Origin: Russula earlei | Lineage: Eukaryota; Basidiomycota; Agaricomycetes; Russulales; Russulaceae | Length of the DNA stretch: 24,661 nucleotides | Direction: 5' to 3' | Assembly (NCBI GenBank): GCA_025769875.1 | Contig: JAGFNK010000709.1 | Location: 1 to 24,661 of the forward strand | Part shown: piece after piece, positions 17,374 to 24,661 of the stretch | Layout of the letters: the number at the start of each line of letters is the position of its first letter | Position numbering within the stretch: the first letter of the stretch is position 1 | Position numbers and translations under genes: made by a program | Notes under the pieces: generated by a model | Told to the model about the DNA's origin: nothing | Database searches by the model: none | What the model saw: the letters and a program-made list of their open reading frames with translations, nothing else

Positions 17374-18043
17374 TTATTTTACATCAAAGTAACATAGCTG
17401 ATTGTATATACAAGCTAGAACATGGAATTTGGGGTCTCTGTATGCACATCTCTCGAAACCCATACTCTGTAATAACCCATAGTTTTGGGCATCCACGGAC
17501 CACTATGGGTTATGAGAGAGTTGACTGTATGACAAACTTCTTCTCTATACTTATTGGAATGGTTTGCCTGCAAGATTACAAACCTCCCTTAGCAAAAATA
17601 TTCATTATTTGTTTAATCATTTTGTCACAAGAATTTTAGATAACAAAATATAAACTGAATTTTAAGAGTTTTCACCCTGAAAATTTATAATATAACATTG
17701 ACTTTTGTTATTCAAAATGTTACACTTTTATCAGTCACAAAAGAATATTTTCCACATAGTGCATAAACACAAATTTGCAGTTTCAAAAATTTCACAATTT
17801 TGTTTCACACAAAATCTTAAAATAACTTACAATTTTTGTATTATAATGTATGTTCCAAAATCTTGTCAATACTATTTACTTATTTCATCATTTGTAACAG
17901 GAATCTGTTGTAACAAAATCCAAAATAAATTTTCACAAATTGTTTGCTACAAATTTGTATCAAAATAATAAATTTTGTCATTCAAAATGTTACACTTTTG
18001 TCATTCACATAAGTTGATTTCCCAACCAGTGTGTAACACTGAG

Positions 18044-18445
18044 GCCAATTTTGCTCCTTCCAATTCTTACTCCACCACTCAGCATGTCCTTATCTCATTT
18101 CCTGTTGATGCTCCCTCATCCTCCCCCCTTCCCTCTGAGCCCTCTGACTGGGATGGCTCAGACATCAATGAGGGCATGCAAGACAACAGGTGTGTGTGCA
18201 AGACTGTCTTGACATAATGGACAATTAAAAGACCCAGTTGCATTTGACTGGGACATGGAGTCTGAGGACTTGGACTTTGTGCCACTGTTACAAACCAAGG
18301 CTGAGTCCTGGCCACATATTTTCCTATTCCACTCAAGAGAGACCCCTCTCACTCTGCATTGCCAATCCACTTCTATTTCATGGGCTACTCTTCCTGCGGT
18401 ACAAGATATCGCTGTTACAAAGGCACTATGGCACAACTAGGCACC
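18044..18445 (+). pseudogene. Split DDE transposase, segment 5: acidic post-catalytic region
   Basis: Directly after CTGAG the old reading frame continues as ANFAPSNSYSTTQHVLISFP, VDAPSSSPLPSEPSDWDGSD and INEGMQDN. The FAPS motif after GIHPF..FTE is characteristic of the family. After a gap in frame (an intron or frameshift at about 18190-18245, unresolved) another frame gives DWDMESEDLDFVPLLQTKAE and a Ser/Thr-rich stretch to about 18440. A further short piece (QQHELLQLVA, about 18511-18540) could be the beginning of the coiled coil. No catalytic residues are in this part. Confidence 0.6.
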
Positions 18446-18624
18446 CATTTCCTAATTGGGTAATCATCATGTGGCAGCCACATGGCCACTCAGCCACCAG
18501 GAACCCAAAACAGCAGCATGAACTCCTACAACTTGTTGCATAACTATATGATGCCATTGCTCCACAATGATCAGTAATGCACTCAGTAAGCCCTAAACCT
18601 GACATAAGCAAGTTTATGCCTATT

Positions 18625-19011
18625 GGACAGTACCAAAGAGTCTAGAATAGTTCCTGTTCTTTGTAATCAACCATGTACACAGTATATAAGCCCCAATGTA
18701 GCATGAGAAGTCATCAGACTATCCATTTGTGATACTCTCCTTCCAAAGTACTCCTCAGCAACTGCTTGTTTGAAGTCCCCTCCTTGTCTTCAAGGTACTC
18801 TTCAACAACCATGTTGTCTAAAGCCTCTTCACTACACTGGCCTCTAGCCTTCACCTTTGTCTCTTGCAACATGTACCAGTTCCCATCTGGTACCTTCTCA
18901 TCATTTGGCTCATCCTCCTGTCCAACACCACCTACACCGTGTACTGTCTGTTCCAACCCTTGCCCACCTGCTCCTGAGTCCTTAAGTGATCAGCAGTACA
19001 TGTCTTGACAG
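18625..19011 (+). repeat. LTR-like dispersed repeat A, copy 2
   Basis: It matches 4925-5308 throughout: GTCTAGAATAGTTCCTG, AGTATATAAGCCCCAATGTA, CATCTGGTACCTTCT, CACCTGCTCCTGAGTCCTT, and the terminal CTTGACA. The minus strand has a long open frame with VPDGNWYMLQE and LDNMVVEEYLED that runs on upstream to about 19637, broken only by a TGA at about 18990. Since the same DNA carries the promoter motif in the plus direction, I regard the antisense frame as non-coding until protein-level conservation is shown. Confidence 0.6.
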
Positions 19012-19905
19012 CCACTGCCAGGCCACATGAATGACTTGCCACTGCCACATTTGTGTTCTCCTTCTACCATGTCTTCTGCAACCCCCTCCATCCCTTCACC
19101 AGCTGCCCTCACTTCACATCTGCAGGTCCCACTTAATTTGGTTCCATCCTCTTCCTTGCCCTCAACAGATGTTGAATGTGCTTTGACCATTATGCAAAAT
19201 GTGTCAGAGTGTCCATGTGACCTGTCCATCAGCTGAGTGTTACTGAGTGGTTTGGGGTCTGGAAGATGCTGGAACACCTGAACTATGGACTGCATCATTT
19301 GCATCATATGTGTGTCAGATCTTGACCATTTGAGTTCTTTGATATTGCACTTGGAACACATTGATTGTATCTTTCTGGAGATGTACTGAAGAAGCAATGA
19401 GTAGCATTGCTTCTGTCCCAGATGCTCTTGTACTGCCACATACATTGCTTCCCTGATTGGGAAAGTACTTATGACACCAAGATTGCTACTAGGGAAGCAC
19501 TTAATGCTTCCAGCACCAAGATTGTTTCCACAGAAGCAACTATTGCTTCTATGAGCCACTTTTGCTTCTATAGCACTGACCAGTACTACAGTAGCACAAA
19601 CTCTATCCCTGAGGATTATATAAAGCCCCCAGTTCATAGCAGTTGAGCCTTAAGCTCCACTTAGTTTGCCAATCCCAAACAGTTGACTCCTACCTTGTCT
19701 CCAGAGCCCCTCTTATCTTCTTGCCATACTCCAAAAGGATCTAACACTCCTTCCCCCCCATGAGTATTGCTTGCTTGACTCAAGCATATCTGCATTGGTA
19801 GGATGTGTTCATAGACGCAACCATTGATCTTATTTGAGGCACTTTGGAGCCTTAAACTGAGGCCCTCTCCAGCTCATCTCCCCCTTCAGTCACTCTCAAA
19901 GGGCA
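19012..19905. other. Retroelement-like sequence with GAAGCAA palindromes and a TATA box
   Basis: No protein domain is recognised on either strand. Between 19391 and 19570 the words GAAGCAA and TTGCTTC alternate, forming small hairpins such as GAAGCAAT/ATTGCTTC at 19391-19413 and AGAAGCAA/TTGCTTCT at about 19532-19550. A TATA-like GATTATATAAAGCCCCCAG follows at about 19614. The layout resembles an LTR with an enhancer-like repeat array. A candidate span of TGTTACTG (19238) to TCTAACA (19746) lacks matching target duplications. Confidence 0.4.
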
Positions 19906-19910
19906 AGTTC

Positions 19911-20523
19911 TGTTATAATCTACCCTTCTTTAGTTTGTCACCAACCACTTTCTTCCCTTCAGTACTATCTCCCCCTCATCCTCTTGGTTATGTTTTGTCC
20001 CTTGATCTTGATCAATCCCTATTGTTCTATGTTTCACATGTATCATTTCACCTTCCTGTGTTTCACCTATTGTTTGATCCCTTTTTGCTATTGGCCCTAA
20101 CTTTACTTATTGTTCTGCTTATGGTACTGTATTGCCTTGCTCCATACAGTATTTAAGTGCCTGTAGAAGCTGGGAATGTCCCAAGCTTAGTTTTGTCTCA
20201 TTTCCTGTCACATCCCTTGCCCTGTATCCTCTCTCAATCACAACTTGTTGTGCTGGCCTAAACTCTGCTTGACCTAAGCTCACCTCAAGGAAGCCTTTTG
20301 TTCCTCTTCCTCCTCTGTTTCTCTCTCATTGTCCTCCTCTTCTGTGAAATAACCAGAAGATCAACTCTGTCTGCAGACTAAGTCATAGTTTGACTTAGCC
20401 TCAAGATACTAAACCCTTGAACCAGTCTCCTTGAGCTGGCCCCACTGAACCACTGAACCAAGTCCAGGGACTTGGCCCCATTGAACCCTAAGCTAACACT
20501 CCAACAGCTGTGAAGCCATAACA
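19911..20523 (+). mobile_element. Solo LTR B, copy 2 (duplication AGTTC)
   Basis: This 613-bp LTR starts TGTTATAATCTACCC and ends AAGCCATAACA, with TGTTAT/ATAACA ends. It is flanked by AGTTC at 19906-19910 and 20524-20528. It aligns end to end with copy 1 (12741-18038, without its insertion). It includes TATA-like CAGTATTTAAGTGCC at about 20148, GGGAATGTCCCAAGCTTAG and the CTCTGTTTCTCTC tract. No internal retroelement sequence remains between copies 2 and 3, which are in opposite orientation. Confidence 0.9.
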
Positions 20524-20731
20524 AGTTCTTCCTCTGTGATGTCTCTCTCAATCACCTTCAGTTCTCACCATACACCAATCCCCACTACATTCCAGGATAT
20601 GAGTTCAGAGCTCTCTTGACTCTGGTTGATGGTGGAACTGATGGGAAGGGAGATCCTTCAAGCCAGGGCAGAGACCAGCTCCAGTAATGCACACTGTCAT
20701 GGTAACAAGCTGTGTCAGTTCTCAAGCCTGA

Positions 20732-21056
20732 TGTTACGGTGTCGCGGCCATTGGAGTGTTAGCTCAGGGTTCAGTGGGGCCAAGTCCCTGTGACTTGGTT
20801 CAAGGGTTCAGTGGGGCCAGCTCAAAGAGACTGGATCAAGGGTTTAGCATCTCAAGGCTGAGTCAGACAATGACTCAATCCACAGACAGAGTCAATCTCC
20901 TGGTTTCACAGGAGAGGAGGATGATGAGAGAGAAGCAGAGGAGAAGGAGGAACACAAAGGTTCCTTGAGGTGTGCTCAGGTCAAGCAAGAAGTAAGCCAG
21001 CACAAGCAAGTTGTGATTTGGGAGAGTATACAGTGCAAGGGATGCGACAGGAAATG
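20732..21056 (-). mobile_element. LTR B, copy 3, reversed and truncated
   Basis: Reading on the minus strand it ends CGCGACACCGTAACA (start TGTTACGGTGTCGCGG on the plus strand). It matches the 3' 325 bp of copies 1 and 2, including the GGTTCAGTGGGGCC direct repeats at about 20769 and 20805. The TATA-containing 5' part is missing beyond 21056, where a different sequence starting TGTTGCGCAGC begins. This copy keeps CpGs (GTCGCGGCC, ACGG) that copies 1 and 2 have lost. Confidence 0.8.
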
Positions 21057-21372
21057 TTGCGCAGCATAGAGCACAGCTAACAGGCCAAGCAACCCACCTT
21101 AGAGGTTGTGCTAATGCTCAAGTGATATTGGGGTGTAGAGCAATGTGTATACTCGTCTACATGTATGGTATTTATACCTCTATGACCCAGGGCTGTTCCT
21201 AAGTCCAAAAGAGGTGACTACAGGAGGTTACATAAATTGATTCAGGGAAGTAGGTACATTGTCGTATCATAAGTTCTTGGAATCAATGTTCCAAGCCATC
21301 CAGACTCTCGTCTGAGTGAGGGGATTCTGCAGGGTCAGAGTTAGTGGTAGACATGATTTGGAGTTTTATGGG
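21055..21372 (-). promoter_or_regulatory. Probable 3' LTR/untranslated region of the Gypsy element
   Basis: It lies directly downstream of the chromodomain stop on the minus strand. It contains a TATA-like GGTATAAATACC (complement of about 21168-21179) and ends in GCTGCGCAACA against LTR B, a plausible LTR terminus. A 23-codon frame beginning MSTTNSDPAESPHSDESLDG follows the pol stop but is of unknown meaning. The 5' boundary of the LTR could not be fixed. Confidence 0.4.
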
Positions 21373-23475
21373 TTATTGTAGGTGGAAGGTGGTGATGGCA
21401 TCTTGGGCATTTTTAAGGTTCGAGAGGGGCTCCCAAATATCTTCTGCTACGGAGTACCCCTTCCACTGGACCCTATATTGGAGTTGGTTTCTATGGGTAC
21501 ATTGAGCGGTGATTTTTCTCAACTTTGTATTCTCCTGAGAGAAGGTCAGGTGGTGGTTCTGTGAAGTTCAGTCCGTGTTCTGCAGTCTCAGTGACTGGGG
21601 AGAGGAGGGAGGCATGAAACACATTGTGAATGCTCCATTGGGGGGAAGTTGGAGTTGGTAGACAATGTGAGAAATCTTCTTGGTGATAACAAAAGGGCCA
21701 AACCGTTTAGGATAGAATTTCTGAAACTGATGGGGAGTTTTTAGGTTAGTCCCTTCCAACCAAACCTTCTGTCCTTCTTCAAACCCCTTGAACTTAGTTT
21801 CTCTTATCCAGCTGTTTTGCGCCTTTTTCATTGCTTCCTGAGCCAATTCTCACATGTCTTTTAGAGCCTGGAGTTGTTCCTGAATTCCTGGGAATTTGGA
21901 TCTTAGTTGGGTACCAAGTCCTTGTGGGTTGAAGCCAATGAGTAGTTCATAGGGGGTTTGTTTGGTAGTTGTGGATTTGTGAGCATTGAAGTGGTACTGA
22001 GCTATGGGGAGCCATTGTACCCATTCTCCTTGTTTCTCTCCAGTGTAGATGCAGAGATACATTTCTAGGGTTTGATTGGTTCTTTCAGATTGTCCATCAG
22101 TTTGGGGGTGATAAGCAGTACTTAAATTTTGGTTGATTCCTAGAACTTGAGAGACTTCCTTGAATAAGTTGGAGGTGAAGTGGGAGTCATGGTCAGAAAT
22201 GATTTTGGAGGGGACCCTGGTCCAAGGGAAGGTGTGTCGTAAAAATGATTTGGCCATCTCCAGGGTTCCCATGTTCTTACAGCAAGGTATGAATATTGCC
22301 GCTTTGGTGGAGTTGTGATTGGTGATAGTCATGATGGCATTGTTCCCTTCCAATATAGGGAGATTGACAATCCAATTGATAGTTATGGTCTGAAATGGTT
22401 TCTGGAATTCAGAGGGAATTGGGTGAATTGGGGGATGAGTGGGGTGCATGGATGATTTGTTGGCCTGACAGGTGGCACAACCCTGAATGTAGTCCCTAAT
22501 GAAGTAGCCCATTTTAGGCCACCAGAAGGATTCTTGGATTGAGTACAGGGTTCGAGCATTTCCCATATGCCCCCCAAGGATGCTGTCATGATATGTGTGA
22601 AAAATCTTTTGTAAGAGGGGTTCTTGATATGGCACCACCAAGTTTCCTTCTTTAAACAGTATGCCATCCTCTTCTTGTAAATTGTGTTTGATTTTCCACA
22701 TAAGTAGATCTGGTTGTCGACTCTTTTGTTCTTGTAAGACTTGTTCATATAGGTCTTCTGTGTGGCATGGTCCGTAAAGATCTTGATAGAGTGCTTTGTT
22801 CCGACCAACAGGTACCACCAATGTTGAAGTGCGAGGATCAAGGCTAGAATCTCCCTATCCCAGACTGGGTAGTTTCTTTCTGCTTCATTGAATGCATGTG
22901 ACATGTTTCCAATCATCTTTCTTTTTGCCCTTGAGTCCTTTTGGAATAGGATTGCTCCAGTGGCAAACTGTGAGGCATCAGTTTCCAAATCATATGGGAG
23001 GTCAGGGTTGGCGGTGTAGAGTTCAGGGTCATCGCAGACTGCTGATATTAAAGTTTCCAGGGCAATGGTTGCTTCTGGGTCCAGAAAAAGGGGGTTCCTT
23101 TCTTGATTGTGGAAAAGATGGGGCAAGCAATTTTAGTGAAGTCTTAGATAAATGGTCATTGGTAATTGAGGGTGCCCATGATTTATGGTACTTGTTTCAG
23201 GTTGTTAGGGGGTCTCAGCCAGTTCTTGAGGCCATCCATTTTGACTGGGTCAATTTTGAGGGTTCCTTGGTTGATCCAAAAGCCTAGAAAATCAATTTCT
23301 TTTTGTTCAAAGGCGCACTTGGATGCCTTTAAAAAATAAGAGTCCCTTTTGAGGAGATCAAGAAATTCATGAGTGATTTGTCAGTGGAGGTGCTCTTCTC
23401 CTGGCCCTGTGGCTATTGCCACATTGTCCAGGTAGTTGCAGGTGTTTTCCAGATATTTGAGAAGCCAGGGTCTGA
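21373..23475 (-). pseudogene. Gypsy (chromovirus) Pol polyprotein, 3' half, multiply broken
   Basis: In order on the minus strand: the end of reverse transcriptase (TCNYLDNVAIAT at about 23416-23440, SKCAFEQKEIDFLGFWI, in-frame stops), then RNase H (LETDASQFATGAILFQKD, SHAFNEAERNYPVWDREILA, IKIFTDHA). A deletion junction near 22770 removes the rest of RNase H. Integrase follows with the zinc finger (HTYHD, GGHMG, CATCQ) and catalytic core ITINWIVNLP (first Asp is Asn), KIISDHDSHFTS (Asp) and YHPQTDGQSERTNQ (Glu). A TGA at 21850-21852 sits where CGA is likely. The last part is a chromodomain (GEYKVEK, YRVQWKGYS, WEPLSNLKNAQDAI) ending at TAA 21373-21375. Frameshifts fall in a 6-bp homopolymer at 21640-21645 and a 5-bp one at 21513-21517. 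Chromodomains steer integration to modified histone. The 5' half (Gag, protease, most of RT) is missing. Confidence 0.88.
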
Positions 23476-24369
23476 GGGTGACAGAAGAGAACAATAACAG
23501 AAGAGGTTAGTGACAAGCCACAAAGGGGGTAATTTATGACACCTGAAGTTGAGTTGATAGTAAAGTGTGTTCCAATGAACAGGCTAGTTCCTGTTGTAAA
23601 GAGTAAGGATCCCTGCAGCGGTTGAAGTGTTTTATGCTAAACAGGTTATGGCCAATAGACCCTTCCTAGTACAACTTGGTCCATTGAGAAGCTAGGGTAA
23701 GTTTGTAATGGGATAGACTAGGGCTGGTTCCACTAGCTATATGCGTTCAAGTCTGTCATAGACCTTGAACACACAGAGAGAGGAAGGTATGTCTTGAAGG
23801 AGGAGAGCTCTTCTCAGTAGAGTGAAGAGAGACTCTTAGGGGAGGAAGGGAGAGGCGAAGACTAGATGGTAGATGGTGTGTGTGTGTGAAGAGTTGATGA
23901 AATGGAGAGGTGGATGTGGTTGGAGGATTCGGAGTTGTGTGGGTTGCAGGCGAATATGTTTGGACAAGGGTATGTTGGATTCTACAAGAGACCAAGCTAG
24001 GGCTTTGGTCACAAAGTACTGAGCTTATATATACAGGAGAAGCGCAGCAGGAGCTGCACTTTGACTGTGCTACTAGTATAGTAGGTGTCATAATAAGTAG
24101 GAGTCATAGAAATGAGGCCACAAATGAGTCAGAACCAAGTGACTGTGCTGCACAGTAAGTGCACAGCATTGCACACTTGAAACTTGTGTAGTAAGTATAA
24201 AAGGAAAGAGAACCAAACAAAGGGAAAGTAACAGCAATCCAGTGTTACCTGGATGTGTATGGATCACATGATAACACAGAAGGGATCATCAGATGTAAGA
24301 GATCACGAGACCAGTAAGTAAAGGGACATATGAAGGAAGCAGTCCATAGCAAAAGGTAAGAAGTAAACA
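23476..24369 (-). other. LTR-like, non-coding flank with TATA box and GT repeat
   Basis: No protein is recognised. On the minus strand TGTATATATAAGCTCAGTAC (complement of about 24020-24040) is a strong TATA signal. It is followed by a CT/CA-rich leader with a CA run (complement of GT repeats at about 23876-23888), as in a 5' LTR of a minus-strand Gypsy element. A palindromic TGTGCTGCACAGT lies at about 24144. A junction with unrelated sequence occurs near 23490, just upstream of the surviving RT. Boundaries and target duplication were not found. Confidence 0.4.
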
Positions 24370-24375
24370 TAAAAG

Positions 24376-24661
24376 GAAAATGTTGTAACACACACTGCAC
24401 CATCATGAACCATGCAGCATCTGATGCCAGGACAGAGTTGGAAGATCAGAAGTGCAAGATATGCTGTTCTGTGAAGATGAGCACACATATTGTTACCCAC
24501 CCTGAAGTTGAGGTGCAGTGGCTTGCTGAACAGGAAGAGAAGGCCTGGCTCACAAGAGAGGCTTCTGAGAAGGCAGCTCAAAAGACAACCAATGAAGCAG
24601 CTTGTGATGCACAAATCTTGGAGGACATACAGTCTAAGGTTTTCAGAGGTGAATCTCAATG
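24376..24661 (+). pseudogene. Transposase C-terminal coiled coil, runs off the window (probable segment 6)
   Basis: An open frame leads through NTHCTIMNHAASDARTELED, a His/Pro-containing THIVTHPEVEVQWLAEQEEK and EASEKAAQKTTNEAACDAQI to LEDIQSKVFRGESQ at the edge. Glu/Ala/Lys-rich helices after a THPE motif and before a VF.G block resemble the C-terminus of the same CENP-B-like transposase family whose earlier parts are at 7675-18445. It is in the right order and strand to be the continuation of segment 5 after the 18.5-24.4 kb insertion block. It could also be a separate copy. Confidence 0.45.

Larger units (their letters stand above)
13754..17527 (+). mobile_element. pogo/Tc1-mariner superfamily transposon, 3774 bp (TA duplication)
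   Basis: Ends are CAGTCAACTCTCTCATAACC and its inverse; the first 23 bp match perfectly. TA is duplicated at 13752-13753 and 17528-17529. The word ATAACCCATA recurs several times inside both ends (for example about 13787, 13801 and 13868 on the left, 17474 on the right), probably as transposase-binding sites. From the 5' end the contents are an unusually long 1.3-kb leader, a captured PurL gene fragment (14795-14986) and a three-exon transposase (15085-17373). CpG density is clearly higher than in the surrounding layers, so this is the youngest large element here. It sits close to the symmetry axis of the foldback element. Confidence 0.92.
13336..18031. mobile_element. Foldback-type DNA element with arms over 340 bp (duplication TGT), carrying pogo
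   Basis: The left arm (13336 to about 13750) and right arm (about 17590-18031) are inverted copies, with very high identity over the outer 300 bp. Ends are CACTGGTTGGGAAATC and its complement. Each arm holds two copies of a subterminal motif, GACAAAAGTGTAACATTTTG (about 13364 and 13625 on the left; complements at about 17983 and 17716). TGT flanks it at 13333-13335 and 18032-18034; the other LTR B copies confirm the empty site. A 3-bp duplication with CACTG ends suggests a CACTA-like non-autonomous element (inference). It is AT-rich, CpG-free and non-coding. Without pogo it would be about 0.9 kb, almost all palindrome. Confidence 0.85.
12741..18038 (+). mobile_element. Solo LTR B, copy 1, split by nested insertions (duplication CTGAG)
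   Basis: The LTR begins TGTTATGATTTACCC at 12741 and runs to 13335. After the foldback element it resumes with TGTAACA at 18032-18038. CTGAG flanks it at 12736-12740 and 18039-18043. Without the insertion it is about 599 bp, against 613 bp for copy 2 (19911-20523). Shared parts include a TATA-like ACAGTATTTAAGC, GGGAATGTCCCAAGCTTAG, a CTTCCTCCTCTGCTTCTCTC tract and CACTGAACCCTGAG. It was inserted in the coding sequence of the old DDE transposase. Confidence 0.85.

Noticed and set aside
19238..19746. LTR from TGTTACTG to TCTAACA
   Set aside because: Ends look suitable, but the flanks (CTGAG and CTCCT) do not match.
1..24661. tRNA, rRNA, plasmid origin, bacterial operon or defence island
   Set aside because: No cloverleaf-type tRNA, rRNA signature, Shine-Dalgarno-led operon or known defence gene was seen by eye in either strand.

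Overview
The window looks like a transposon-rich, heterochromatin-like piece of a filamentous basidiomycete (Agaricomycete) genome. The evidence is short introns of about 46-57 nt with GT..AG ends and CTGAC/CTGAT branch-site motifs, several transposable-element families typical of mushroom-forming fungi, a fungal ferric reductase relic, and no bacterial gene organisation. I see no intact host gene. Almost every recognisable coding stretch is a broken transposon gene or a gene fragment. Most of the DNA is strongly CpG-depleted and TpG/CpA-rich. CpG-rich islands remain only at about 2.0-4.8 kb and 13.9-16.5 kb.

Layout. Positions 1-1.8 kb hold a degenerate minisatellite of 114-bp dimeric units, in both orientations, interrupted by a transposon-leader fragment and a solo LTR (duplication ACATC). 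About 2.0-3.66 kb (minus strand) is a truncated ferric reductase pseudogene with an unrecognised Cys-rich exon upstream of it. An LTR-like repeat (4.93-5.31 kb) is followed by a Harbinger-type transposase relic (5.64-6.18 kb) and a sharp 110-bp MITE (6.59-6.70 kb).

From 7675 to the right edge, the main structure is one ancient plus-strand DDE transposase gene (CENP-B/pogo-like HTH plus DDE_1) pulled apart by successive insertions. These are a LINE (7843-9516, duplication ATTCAATTCA), a solo LTR (9751-10000, CCTGG), an LTR-type element (10749-12675, AGCTC), and a solo LTR (12741-18038, CTGAG). That last LTR was hit by a long foldback element (13336-18031, TGT), which was hit near its axis by a pogo element (13754-17527, TA). 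A final composite block lies at about 18.5-24.4 kb. Short coding pieces of the old transposase remain between the insertions in the expected protein order.

The pogo element is the youngest large insertion. It has intact ends and a three-exon transposase of about 725 codons damaged by only one frameshift. It also carries a fragment of a cellular purine-biosynthesis gene (PurL/ADE6-type phosphoribosylformylglycinamidine synthase, glutaminase domain). The right part holds more LTRs and the 3' half of a minus-strand Gypsy chromovirus polyprotein ending in a chromodomain.

The components do not form a pathway. What connects them is stratigraphy: target-site duplications give the order of insertion. 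A CpG-directed C-to-T decay signature (Arg CGA to TGA stop) fits RIP-like or methylation-driven mutation and dates the layers relative to each other. Matches to protein families are from recognition by eye; no database search was run.
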